Assembly (NCBI GenBank): GCA_030017685.1 | Contig: JASEHH010000024.1 | Coordinates: 1-40,624 of the forward strand | Source: Thermodesulfobacteriota bacterium | GTDB lineage: Bacteria; Desulfobacterota; BSN033; UBA1163 | DNA length: 40,624 nt | Direction: 5' to 3' | Part shown: in pieces, positions 33,210 through 40,595 of the stretch | Layout: the number at the start of each line of letters is the position of its first letter | How positions within the stretch are numbered: position 1 is the stretch's first letter | Position numbers and translations under genes: made by a program | The notes under the pieces: model-generated | Told to the model about the DNA's origin: nothing | Seen by the model: only the letters and a program-made list of their open reading frames with translations | Databases searched by the model: none

Positions 33210-35186
33210 TTAAACGGCGACTGTCACCACCCGGTAGCAGCGCAGGCAACGCTCGGATTCGGCTACCGCTTCCGGGGAAGAAAAGCCTTTCTCCACTTCC
33301 TCAAAGGAAGATTTCCTGGTTTCCGACGGCAATTTTGTCACTGGTTTCCGATCTCGAGGCTCAGAAACTTTTACGGTTTCATTCGGATCATAAATTTTTA
33401 CTGTTTTAAAGAGTTGGTCAAAATAGTCGTCGTTCCCAGCTTCGAGAGGAGAACCGTTCAAGAGCCCGTCAATGGTGAAGGCCGCTTTCTTACCCATAGC
33501 CGTAGCTTCTATCAGGGATTGGGGACCCAAGACCGCATCTCCTCCGGCGAACAGGGTCGGATCATCCGTTTGCATGGTGAAGGGATTCACCTTCAAGGTG
33601 CCCCACTCGGAAAGGGTGCAGACACATTCAGGCCCTAAGCAAGCCCAGTCTGATTCCTGTCCCAATGCCGATATTACCCCATCAACCTCCATGAGAAACT
33701 CCGAGCCTTCGACAGGTATCGGATGGGGACGCCCGCTGGCATCGGGTTCGCCCAAAGTTACCTCAAGGCATTCGATGGCTTTTACCTTGCCGTTTTCCCC
33801 AATGATCCGCTTGGGGTTGGTCAAGGTCTGGATATGGATCCCTTCTGCCTCACAGTCTTTTATTTCATCCGGGTGGGCAGGCATTTCTTCTCTGCTTCGG
33901 CGATAGATTATGAAAGCCTCTTCGGCTCCTAATCTTCGAGCCGTTCGAACCGCATCGATGGCCACATTCCCGCCGCCAATCACAGCGATTCGTTTTCCCA
34001 AAGTGTTTTTTTTCCCCGATCTCACTTCTTTCAAGAAATCCAGCCCGGAATCAACCCCTTTTAGGTCTTCTCCTTCTATTCCCAGCTTTTTGCATTCATG
34101 GGCGCCGATAGATATAAAAATGTATTGGTATCCCTCCTTCCGGAGTTGCTCGGTGGTAATATCCCTACCTATTTCCAGACTGGTTTTGATTTCCCCCCCC
34201 AGTTTTTTAATCGCCTCGATCTCAGCCTGAACTATATCCTGGGGCAAACGATATTCAGGGATCCCAACCGCCATCATTCCGCCTGCTACAGGTTGTTTCT
34301 CAAAAACCGTAACCGGATGCCCTTTCCTGGCCAAGTGATAGGCACAGGTCAGACCGGCCGGACCAGCGCCAACAATGGCCACCTTGCCCGTCGTTTCCGA
34401 GGAAATAATGGGATAGGCCGGTTGTTTCCGGCTGGATAATTCCTGATCGGCCACAAAGCGCTTGAGCAAACGGATGGCAATGGGCTCATCCGCGTTGGCA
34501 CGGAGGCAATGGTCCTCACAGGGATGATAGCAAACCCGGCCCACGACACCGGGCAGAGGCAAGTCCTCACGGATTACTTCCAGGGAATCTGCAAATTTGG
34601 CCTCTTTAATACGCTCAATATATCTGGGGATATCAAGGTGAATGGGGCAGGCATCCATGCATGGAGCGGTCAATTTGGAATAATACCTGCCAGCCGCCAC
34701 CTGGCTCCTTTCACGGATAGCCCGTGAAAAGTCCTCGCTAAAATATTTCAGGGCATGAAGGAGGGGAACAGGGCCCTCCCTTCCGATGCTGCATTTTGAA
34801 TACCCGATGATCGTTTTCGCCGCTGTTTGTAAAAACTCAGGATCATCTTCCCGGGCCTCTCCGTTAGTGAGATCCCTGAAGACTTCTAATATCTCCTTGA
34901 ATCCGGTGTTGCAGTAATTACACTTATCACAGGTTTTGGTATGGTCGGATATCGCCTCAATATAAACCCGACAGAGATCGAGTATATTTACTTCCGCCGA
35001 ACAGATAATGATGCCTCCCCAGCCCATCATGGCCTTGATCTCTTCCCCCGGTTTGAAATATTCCTGCAATGCTACCTGATCTACCGATGCAAAATCCTTT
35101 GATTCTTTTCCCCGGTTATCTATAATTTGGCCTTGCCATGAACTAAAAAGTACATCCTTCACGAATTCTTTTCCCCCATATACCAA
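33210..35186 (-). CDS. GltD-like FAD/NAD(P)H oxidoreductase with N-terminal Fe-S domain
   Basis: A 658-residue flavoprotein. Residues 1-160 resemble the iron-sulfur end of NuoF-type subunits (CDKCNYCNTGF). From about 175 on it matches the small subunit of glutamate synthase: Fe-S motifs APCMDACP and CYHPCEDHC, FAD site VAIVGAGPAG, NAD(P)H site IAVIGGGNVA, and a C-terminal CLRCYR. It probably transfers electrons between NAD(P)H and a ferredoxin-like carrier or the MtrH/corrinoid proteins. It starts 1 nt after the MtrH-like gene. The 159-nt gap behind it holds no gene I believe. Confidence 0.85.
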   Translation of the reverse strand: MVYGGKEFVKDVLFSSWQGQIIDNRGKESKDFASVDQVALQEYFKPGEEIKAMMGWGGIIICSAEVNILDLCRVYIEAISDHTKTCDKCNYCNTGFKEILEVFRDLTNGEAREDDPEFLQTAAKTIIGYSKCSIGREGPVPLLHALKYFSEDFSRAIRERSQVAAGRYYSKLTAPCMDACPIHLDIPRYIERIKEAKFADSLEVIREDLPLPGVVGRVCYHPCEDHCLRANADEPIAIRLLKRFVADQELSSRKQPAYPIISSETTGKVAIVGAGPAGLTCAYHLARKGHPVTVFEKQPVAGGMMAVGIPEYRLPQDIVQAEIEAIKKLGGEIKTSLEIGRDITTEQLRKEGYQYIFISIGAHECKKLGIEGEDLKGVDSGLDFLKEVRSGKKNTLGKRIAVIGGGNVAIDAVRTARRLGAEEAFIIYRRSREEMPAHPDEIKDCEAEGIHIQTLTNPKRIIGENGKVKAIECLEVTLGEPDASGRPHPIPVEGSEFLMEVDGVISALGQESDWACLGPECVCTLSEWGTLKVNPFTMQTDDPTLFAGGDAVLGPQSLIEATAMGKKAAFTIDGLLNGSPLEAGNDDYFDQLFKTVKIYDPNETVKVSEPRDRKPVTKLPSETRKSSFEEVEKGFSSPEAVAESERCLRCYRVVTVAV

Positions 35187-36176
35187 CTAACCCTGTATCT
35201 TCTTTAATTCACCGGCTTGATCCCAACGGACCCTGAGCTGTTCTGCAAAATCGTTATACAGCTTAAATAAAGGATGATTTGGCTCTTTGGGAAGCTGTTT
35301 CGTTTCATCAAAAGCCGCTGTAGCCAGAAAGGCATCGGCCATTGCTACCGCGGGCATGACCCGCGGGGCGCCGGCCATGGGCCCGGTAAAGACCAGATCG
35401 TGGTAGTAAAAGGCGGCCAGGGCTTCTAATGCGGCATCAATAGCGGCCCAGCCCTTAAAATCACCCTTCTCCTGGAAACGCTTAAATTCCATGTAAGAGC
35501 CGTTACTTGGCGCACCGGCTGTGGCAAAGCCCCACCTTTCCTTGATCATCCGGTTGGCAATCCCGCACAGGGCAGTCGCAGGTCCATTTAGCACCGAAGT
35601 ATCCACAATAATGCTCTCAAACTTAGCTCCGACCTTTTCTAAGGCATTGATCAGTTTCTCAGCCCCTTTAATCCTGCCGGAAGGCATTTGATCGTTTACA
35701 TCAAAGGCCACCAGGACGACATGCTTTACTCCGATATTTACAATTTCCTTGATCTCGGTTTCTATATTTTCCTCGAAGACAGTCAGACTATTATAGAACA
35801 TGCGGTCGAGCAAACCCTTCTCCGCACAATAGGCCGCTCCCTGCAGTTTGGTTTCCATCCCGATGGCATCTATGCAAAAAGCCATTTTGCTGTTGGAGAT
35901 TACAAAATCGATGTAGGCGTTAAATTTTTCTCCCGGGCTGGCTACGATGTCCGCCATAGGGATGGCCCCGGTTTCATCCCATAAGCGGTCACAGGTCTTA
36001 AGCATCTCTTCCGCCCGCTTTTCATTAAACCCCCTTCTGCGGCTGCCTTTATCAAACAGTTTGTCGCTTTCCTGAAATATGGAAAAGCAACAGATGGTGG
36101 GATATTCCCCTGGTTGACCCCCAAATTTAACCCCCCCAATTTCACATACCATTTGCTCTTTGGCAAAACGAAACAT
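35187..36176 (-). CDS. MtrH-like methyltransferase (H4MPT/H4F-dependent)
   Basis: A 329-residue homologue of MtrH, the subunit of methanogen methyl-H4MPT:coenzyme M methyltransferase that moves methyl groups between pterin and corrinoid. Typical features are IGGVKFGGQPGEYPT near the start, the DIVASPGEKFNAYIDF region, FNAYI..ISNS, and GPATALCGI. ATG 36176 follows AAAGGAGGGTG; a GTG at 36179 is directly before it. Bacterial MtrH proteins accompany corrinoid methyltransferases and take the methyl group to tetrahydrofolate. It is the first gene of the operon, behind a TTGACA promoter and a leader hairpin. Confidence 0.9.
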   Translation of the reverse strand: MFRFAKEQMVCEIGGVKFGGQPGEYPTICCFSIFQESDKLFDKGSRRRGFNEKRAEEMLKTCDRLWDETGAIPMADIVASPGEKFNAYIDFVISNSKMAFCIDAIGMETKLQGAAYCAEKGLLDRMFYNSLTVFEENIETEIKEIVNIGVKHVVLVAFDVNDQMPSGRIKGAEKLINALEKVGAKFESIIVDTSVLNGPATALCGIANRMIKERWGFATAGAPSNGSYMEFKRFQEKGDFKGWAAIDAALEALAAFYYHDLVFTGPMAGAPRVMPAVAMADAFLATAAFDETKQLPKEPNHPLFKLYNDFAEQLRVRWDQAGELKKIQG

Positions 36177-36287
36177 CACTCACCCTCCTTTCTCAAATTA
36201 GAGACCCCACCCTGTCCTTGGATGGATTTTTAATATTTTTGAAACTTCCCCAATTGAATGAATCGGGTCAATCCCCATTGAAAAGAG

Positions 36288-36306
36288 ATCCTTTCTTTGA
36301 AAGGAT
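36288..36306 (-). promoter_or_regulatory. Leader hairpin of the MtrH operon
   Basis: ATCCTTTC (36288-36295) and GAAAGGAT (36299-36306) form a perfect 8-bp stem with a 3-nt loop in the untranslated leader, about 112 nt before the MtrH start. On the - strand it is preceded by GAGGGT. A shorter relative (GGGTATCCTCAAAGAGGA) occurs just upstream of the Rossmann gene at 10543-10570. It could be a regulatory or mRNA-stabilising structure. Confidence 0.45.
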
Positions 36307-36416
36307 ACCCTCATAAGTTTAAGGATTAAGACAAAAGCGCTTGCCTAAAGCCCCTATCTGTTGGAATTTATTAATTTTTTAATTTTAAAGGGAAATAGAG
36401 AGAATGATATGATATA

Positions 36417-36445
36417 GATTTATATAAATTCATATAATATGTCAA
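36417..36445 (-). promoter_or_regulatory. Probable promoter of the large corrinoid/selenoprotein operon
   Basis: On the - strand TTGACA (36445-36440) is followed after 17 nt by TAAATC (36422-36417) in a very AT-rich stretch containing TATATGAATTTATATAAA. It lies in the 307-nt gap between the MtrH-like gene and the MerR gene and is the only good promoter seen ahead of the operon. The surrounding AT-rich palindromic TTTATATAAA may be an operator for the adjacent MerR-type or the FadR-type regulator. Apart from the leader hairpin nothing else was seen in the gap. Confidence 0.55.
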
Positions 36446-36483
36446 GAAGAAAAGTTTCACATGAATTTGAAATCGTTTTGAAA

Positions 36484-36972
36484 TTATTCACTCAGAATAG
36501 TTTCGATGCTGGACAATATGAGACCTTTTCTCTGTTTGGAAGCCTGGAAAAAGACGCATTCAGTGCATGAAATTCGATTAACGCATTGTCTACATTTGGT
36601 ATTTATTTTTTCCCAACATGGTTTAGAGTGGTTAACATAGACTTGACATTGCTTAATCACTTCCTCAGGGCATCCCTTGACCATCCAGCAGGGAACCAGG
36701 GAGAGGATGTAGCTTAAACTCTTCAGGGTGAACCCATCCCCATGGACCAGTTTGGCAATGCAACTGATCCACTTTATATCATTATTAGAATAGAGGCGGC
36801 GATTGTTTTTGGGATCTCGGAACGGGTTGATTAAACCCAGCTTCTCGTATTTCATTAAAGTTCGAGAGTGAATTTTAAGCATTTTGGAGACAGAGGTAAT
36901 AGAATAAATAGGTTCTTCTCCAGGAATGAGGGTCTTTGCTTTCTCTTTAATGATCTTAAGAAAAATATACAT
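36484..36972 (-). CDS. MerR-family regulator with Cys-rich C-terminus
   Basis: A 162-residue regulator. Residues about 20-90 are a MerR winged helix (SITSVSKMLKIHSRTLMKYEKLGLI, NNRRLYSNNDI). The C-terminal part has nine Cys (CWMVKGCPEEVIKQC, KPCWEKINTKCRQC, NRISCTEC), enough for an iron-sulfur cluster or metal site. It lies directly upstream of the MtrH operon in the same direction and probably controls it in response to redox state, metal, or a corrinoid/thiol signal. A start a few codons downstream is possible, since the first 15 residues are not conserved-looking. Confidence 0.87.
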   Translation of the reverse strand: MYIFLKIIKEKAKTLIPGEEPIYSITSVSKMLKIHSRTLMKYEKLGLINPFRDPKNNRRLYSNNDIKWISCIAKLVHGDGFTLKSLSYILSLVPCWMVKGCPEEVIKQCQVYVNHSKPCWEKINTKCRQCVNRISCTECVFFQASKQRKGLILSSIETILSE

Positions 36973-37059
36973 GGCTCGATTATAATAGATTGTTGCTAAG
37001 GCTGTCCATATAAGAGTATTTAATCACACACCCTATATTTTTAAAGAAAGGAGATTCCC

Positions 37060-37137
37060 ATGGAAATGATCAAGTCAATAGGGCTTTTCATTTTGGCTGG
37101 CCTTACCAAAGCTAACACGATTGCTTATTTCTGCTAA
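37060..37137 (+). pseudogene. N-terminal remnant of a YnfA/UPF0060-like membrane protein
   Basis: A good ribosome site (AAAGAAAGGAG) precedes ATG 37060 and a 25-codon frame starting MEMIKSIGLFILAGL. This matches, from memory, the first transmembrane helix of YnfA-type small membrane proteins (MEIIKSIGLFILAGL). Similarity stops after about 15 residues and the frame ends at 37137, so the gene is truncated. A short leader peptide is an alternative reading. It lies between the MerR gene and the PPOX-type gene. Confidence 0.45.
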
Positions 37138-37226
37138 TCTATTTATAATAAGTTTTAAAAAGACTAAGGAACGCTCGAAGTAGAAATCCAATTCATCAGA
37201 GAAAATTTGAATAGAGGGATGTCACT

Positions 37227-37589
37227 ATGGAAATGTTACAAGAGGTTAAGAATGCAGTGGCTGAATACTCTCCGGCGATGGTAGCTACCGTTGACAAAAC
37301 TGACAAGCCGAATGTTTCAGCTAAAGGCTCTCTCCGAGTTATTGACGATGAACATCTGCTCTTTGCTGATATACGTTCACCCCGTACGATTGCCAATCTG
37401 AAAGAGAATCCCCAGGTAGCTGTTATCTGCCTTAATCCGACCACTCGCAAGGGGTGTCGAATCTGGGGGAAAGCACAGATAATGACCTCGGGAGATCTAT
37501 TTGACCAGTTGACTAAGGAATATGCTGCAAGAAATATGAAAGTAAATCATGTTGTCAAAATTACTGTTGACGAGGCCGTCGCCTTCTGA
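37227..37589 (+). CDS. Pyridoxamine 5'-phosphate oxidase-like flavoprotein
   Basis: A 120-residue single-domain protein of the PPOX-like split-barrel family: AVAEYSPAMVATVDKTDKPNVSAKGSLRVID, then FADIRSPRTIANLKENPQVAVI, and the terminal KITVDEAVAF. These bind FMN or F420/haem. The length and C-terminal pattern agree with the TGA at 37587-37589 being the true end. It stands alone on the + strand, with AGAGGGATG as ribosome site. Its substrate is unknown. An open frame continues for about 70 codons past the stop but looks like chance. Confidence 0.85.
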   Translation: MEMLQEVKNAVAEYSPAMVATVDKTDKPNVSAKGSLRVIDDEHLLFADIRSPRTIANLKENPQVAVICLNPTTRKGCRIWGKAQIMTSGDLFDQLTKEYAARNMKVNHVVKITVDEAVAF

Positions 37590-37775
37590 CGACTTAGGTT
37601 TAAAGATTACTCGGATAAATTTCCAATGCTTTCAAATTATCTTCTTCCGATCGAACCCAAGAGAAGGTCCGATTCCCTTAAAGGTGCCTTCCCGATACCT
37701 TTGCGTCATCTTTCAAATGCTACGATTCATATTGGTCGGTTTCGAGTCGCAACGACTGGAATTTCTAACGGGGGT

Positions 37776-38213
37776 TTACTTCTCAAGAAGAGACTTTAAC
37801 TTGGTTAAACGTTCGGTTCTTTTTTTGGCCACCATTGTAAAAGATCTCGGAACATCTGCCATCAAGTGCTTGGACTGTTCCGCTGCAACTTGATAAAAAT
37901 TAATGATCATTTCCTCCATTGCCAATGCCTCTTTCACGGCATTGGAATAACTATCGTCCTTCGGTAGGGTTCCTTTAATCTGAAAATCCTCTGGATTGAG
38001 ATCAAAGGCGAAACAACCTTCGATGGCATCGGTGATCACGCCGTAGTAAGTTCGCTCAATCTGTTTAACATATTTTTCATTCTCTTTGGCAAAAGCAAGA
38101 AAAAGCTCTTTTTCCTGTTCATATCTGTTTGACAATTCCTGATAGAACTTGGCAGAATTATTTTCCAGTTCTTTTGAAAGGCTGATCGCCTCCGAACATG
38201 TACTGATTCCCAT
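37776..38213 (-). CDS. Ferritin/rubrerythrin-like four-helix protein
   Basis: A 145-residue, mostly helical protein. Glutamates in pairs such as SLSKELENNSAKFYQEL, FAKENEKYVKQIE and ALAMEEMIINFYQVAAEQ fit a di-iron ferritin-like bundle (ExxH/ExxY variants). No rubredoxin domain is attached. It lies between the PPOX-type gene (convergent, 186-nt gap without features) and the aldehyde dehydrogenase gene. GGAGGT precedes its ATG. A role in oxygen or peroxide defence or iron handling is inferred from the fold alone. Confidence 0.75.
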   Translation of the reverse strand: MGISTCSEAISLSKELENNSAKFYQELSNRYEQEKELFLAFAKENEKYVKQIERTYYGVITDAIEGCFAFDLNPEDFQIKGTLPKDDSYSNAVKEALAMEEMIINFYQVAAEQSKHLMADVPRSFTMVAKKRTERLTKLKSLLEK

Positions 38214-38253
38214 TAGAATTTACCTCCTCTATTCTCCCATAGTATCTATTATC

Positions 38254-39744
38254 CTAAAACCACCTTTGGATGACGACCTTGCTTTCCGTGAAGAAGCGAA
38301 CTGCCTCCTGACCCTGGGTGTGCAAGATTCCGAAGAAGGAGTCCTTCATCCCGCTGAATGGGAAGAGGGCCACAGGAGCTACGATTCCAATGTTGATGCC
38401 GACATTGCCGCTCGTCACGTTGTATTGAAAATCCCTGGCGCTCCTACCATTCTGGGTAAAGATCGCATGGCCGTTCCCAAAGGGACTTGCATTGCATATC
38501 TGGACCGCTTCATCCAGGGTTTTGGCTCGGAAAACACCCATCACTGGGCCAAAGATTTCTTCACTCCCTATTCTCATGTCAGAGGTGACATTTTCAAAAA
38601 TCGTCGGACCCACAAAACAGGTGTCAGGGCAGCCCCCCTCAACCTTGGGCTTCCTTCCATCGAGTCTCAGCCTGGCCCCTTCTTTGATGCCAATTTCGAT
38701 GTAGCCCATGATGTTGTCCCTTTTCTCTTTATCCCGGACAGGCCCCATCTGGATGGATTCATCCAACCCATAACCCATCTTGATCCTGGAGGACATGTTT
38801 GTGACCTCTTCCATAAAACTGTTGTAGAATTTGTCGTCTTCGCCAACGATGAGAAGATTGGCGCCTGCCAGACATCTTTGACCTGCATTGCCGAAGAAGG
38901 AAGTCATCAAAGCGGGAACAGTGGCCTTGACGTTACAATCGGGCATGATGACCATGAAGTTTTTCGCACCGCACTGGGCAATGACCCTCTTTCCCGTCTC
39001 ACCACATCTTTTGTAAATCACATCTTTTCCTATGGGGGTGGAGCCCACAAAGGTGATTCCCACGATATCTTTATGCTCCAACATGCCATCCACCACAGTT
39101 CTTCCGCCATTGACAACATTCCAAACGCCAGGCGGGAAACCAGCCTCCTCTGCCAATTCAGCAAGTCTCATCTGACTGAAAGGCACCTCGCTCGAAGGTT
39201 TGATCACAATACAGTTTCCTGTAGCCACCGCATAGGGGGCTGACCAGAGAGGAATCATAAACGGGAAATTAAAAGGGCCGATGATCCCAAAAACTCCCAT
39301 TGGCGTTGGGATGACCCACTCATCAATCCCGCTCGCAACATCCTCTGAATAATAACCTTGCATCAATGTGGGAATACCGCAGGAGACCTCCACATTTTCG
39401 ATTCCTCGCCTCGTTTCACCCCTGGATTCATCGATGGTTTTCCCATGCTCCATGGTCTGGATTCTGCTCAATTCCTCAAAATTTTCTTCAAGCAGATTTT
39501 TCATTCTGAAGAGAGTCCTCGATCTGGCAAGAGGGGTGGTCCTTCTCCAGTCCGGAAAAGCTTCTTTCGCCGCTTCCACGGCAGCATTGATCTCCGCTTT
39601 GGTCGAGATGGGGCATTTCCCCATCACCTTTCCTGTTGCAGGATTGACGACATCCACAATCTTCCCCTTCGAATCAACCCATTCCCCATTGATGTAATTC
39701 TTTACCTCTTTAATGCCTTTAATCGGTTCCTCCAAAAGTGCCAT
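38254..39744 (-). CDS. mmsA: Methylmalonate-semialdehyde/CoA-acylating aldehyde dehydrogenase
   Basis: A protein of 496 residues from ATG 39744, which has AGAAAGGAGG in front; a frame to 39786 adds 14 unlikely residues. Aldehyde dehydrogenase features are NYINGEWVDS, FNFPFMIPLW, ITFVGSTPIGKDV and the catalytic Cys in FFGNAGQRCLAG. The first three and the MmsA-like AGQRC context point to the CoA-acylating methylmalonate-semialdehyde group (valine/inositol breakdown to propionyl-CoA). The neighbouring methylmalonyl-CoA epimerase supports a propionate/methylmalonyl pathway. The exact substrate is not proven. Confidence 0.87.
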   Translation of the reverse strand: MALLEEPIKGIKEVKNYINGEWVDSKGKIVDVVNPATGKVMGKCPISTKAEINAAVEAAKEAFPDWRRTTPLARSRTLFRMKNLLEENFEELSRIQTMEHGKTIDESRGETRRGIENVEVSCGIPTLMQGYYSEDVASGIDEWVIPTPMGVFGIIGPFNFPFMIPLWSAPYAVATGNCIVIKPSSEVPFSQMRLAELAEEAGFPPGVWNVVNGGRTVVDGMLEHKDIVGITFVGSTPIGKDVIYKRCGETGKRVIAQCGAKNFMVIMPDCNVKATVPALMTSFFGNAGQRCLAGANLLIVGEDDKFYNSFMEEVTNMSSRIKMGYGLDESIQMGPVRDKEKRDNIMGYIEIGIKEGARLRLDGRKPKVEGGCPDTCFVGPTIFENVTSDMRIGSEEIFGPVMGVFRAKTLDEAVQICNASPFGNGHAIFTQNGRSARDFQYNVTSGNVGINIGIVAPVALFPFSGMKDSFFGILHTQGQEAVRFFTESKVVIQRWF

Positions 39745-39782
39745 ATTATAGAGCCTCCTTTCTTGTATTTTAAATTTTCTTT

Positions 39783-39977
39783 TCAATTTTTCTCGAATGA
39801 ACTTGAATCATCACATAATCCATACCGCGGGATGGTTTCGCCGCCTTTAAATTTTTCAACAGTTTCTTTTTCGCAGGAAAGTTTATCTCCCGGTATCAAT
39901 CTCTCTTCGAAGATGGCGCTTCGAATCTGTTCGTTGATATGTTCAGAGACCTTATTCTACTTAATCGAATTGAACAT
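39783..39977 (-). pseudogene. Truncated copy of the FadR/GntR-type regulator
   Basis: From ATG 39977 the frame reads MFNSIK-(TAG)-NKVSEHINEQIRSAIFEE, then RLIPGDKLSCEKETVEKF, matching MFQTANRTHKISDQIIEQIRNAILSG and FKPGDKVASEKELMSEF at the start of the gene at 15003-15929. Similarity ends in the winged helix, and TGA follows at 39785-39783. Both the internal TAG (39959-39957) and the truncation argue for a dead copy. Its promoter region is also duplicated. It lies directly ahead of the aldehyde dehydrogenase gene, which may still use that promoter. Confidence 0.75.
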
Positions 39978-40010
39978 CAAGAATTTTGGTAAGATAGAAT
40001 AAATGCGAAT

Positions 40011-40067
40011 TATTTACATAAAAAACATTGTTTTGTCAAGGCAAAACATTATAAATATTATAATATT
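40011..40067 (-). promoter_or_regulatory. Duplicated promoter and palindrome before the truncated regulator/mmsA
   Basis: TTGACA (40039-40034) and TAAATA (40016-40011) are separated by 17 nt. Upstream is the perfect 14-bp palindrome AATATTATAATATT (40054-40067), followed on the - strand by TTATAATGTTTT, closely like the region before the intact regulator gene (16021-16034 and on). The remaining gap up to 40148 is AT-rich without other features. Conservation of both elements in a dead-gene context suggests they still drive mmsA under FadR-type control. Confidence 0.6.
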
Positions 40068-40148
40068 TTGTATTAAACAATTTGCCGCTCTGTATGTACT
40101 TAATAATTAAAGTAATTTGATTCAAAGATAAAAAGACTTAAAAAATAT

Positions 40149-40559
40149 TTAATGGTTTTTTGGAAGTTCACAGAGCTCGATGAGGACGCCACTTGAGGAT
40201 TTGGGGTGGATGAAGGCGACCATTGTGTTGTGGGCTCCGGGCCTGGGTTTTTGATCGATCAGGGTTGCTCCCTTATCAAGGTAAGCTTTGACCTCTGCCT
40301 CCACATCCTCCACCTCAAAACAGATGTGATGGATTCCCTGTCCTTTCGTTTCCAGGAATTTCACCAGCGGGGAATCCGGCTCAGCGGGTTGAACCAGTTC
40401 GATGTTCGACTCCCCGATTTTAAAGAAGCCCACTTTCGTCTTCTGGGCTGTTACCACTTCGACCCCTGAAAGGGTGAGGCCCATTACCTCCTGATAGAAC
40501 CTGGCGGCCTCTTCAAGATTGTTCACAGCAATGGCAATGTGATTAATTTTCTTTAGCAT
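40149..40559 (-). CDS. mce: Methylmalonyl-CoA epimerase
   Basis: A 136-residue vicinal-oxygen-chelate protein interconverting (R)- and (S)-methylmalonyl-CoA. Metal-ligand regions are visible: KINHIAIAV (His), GIHHICFEVEDV (His) and GVLIELCE (Glu). The length is typical for the family. The ATG at 40559 follows AGGAGG. The hairpin repeat copy 2 lies 11 nt further upstream. It probably belongs to a methylmalonyl-CoA pathway continuing beyond the window edge. Confidence 0.92.
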   Translation of the reverse strand: MLKKINHIAIAVNNLEEAARFYQEVMGLTLSGVEVVTAQKTKVGFFKIGESNIELVQPAEPDSPLVKFLETKGQGIHHICFEVEDVEAEVKAYLDKGATLIDQKPRPGAHNTMVAFIHPKSSSGVLIELCELPKNH

Positions 40560-40570
40560 TCTATCATCCT

Positions 40571-40595
40571 CCTAACCCGGCATAGCCGGAACCAA
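40571..40595. repeat. Dispersed hairpin repeat, copy 2
   Basis: The sequence CCTAACCCGGCATAGCCGG (then AACCAAA) matches the copy at 10572-10596 at 23 of 25 positions. Its hairpin CCGGC-ATA-GCCGG differs from the other copy by one base pair only. On the - strand it lies between the window edge and the ribosome site of the epimerase gene, as the other copy lies before the Rossmann gene. Confidence 0.65.

Noticed and set aside
33043-33249. 68-codon - frame in the gap between the GltD-like and Sec methyltransferase genes
   Set aside because: Lys/Arg/Pro-rich translation without family features, overlapping both neighbours.
37590-37802. Open frame continuing about 70 codons past the PPOX-type stop, suggesting another UGA read-through
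   Set aside because: The PPOX family normally ends at the VDEAVAF-type terminus, and the extension has no recognisable domain.
38149-39243. Long + strand open frame of 364 codons
   Set aside because: It is antisense to the aldehyde dehydrogenase, which has clear family motifs and a ribosome site; the + frame product shows no recognisable domain.
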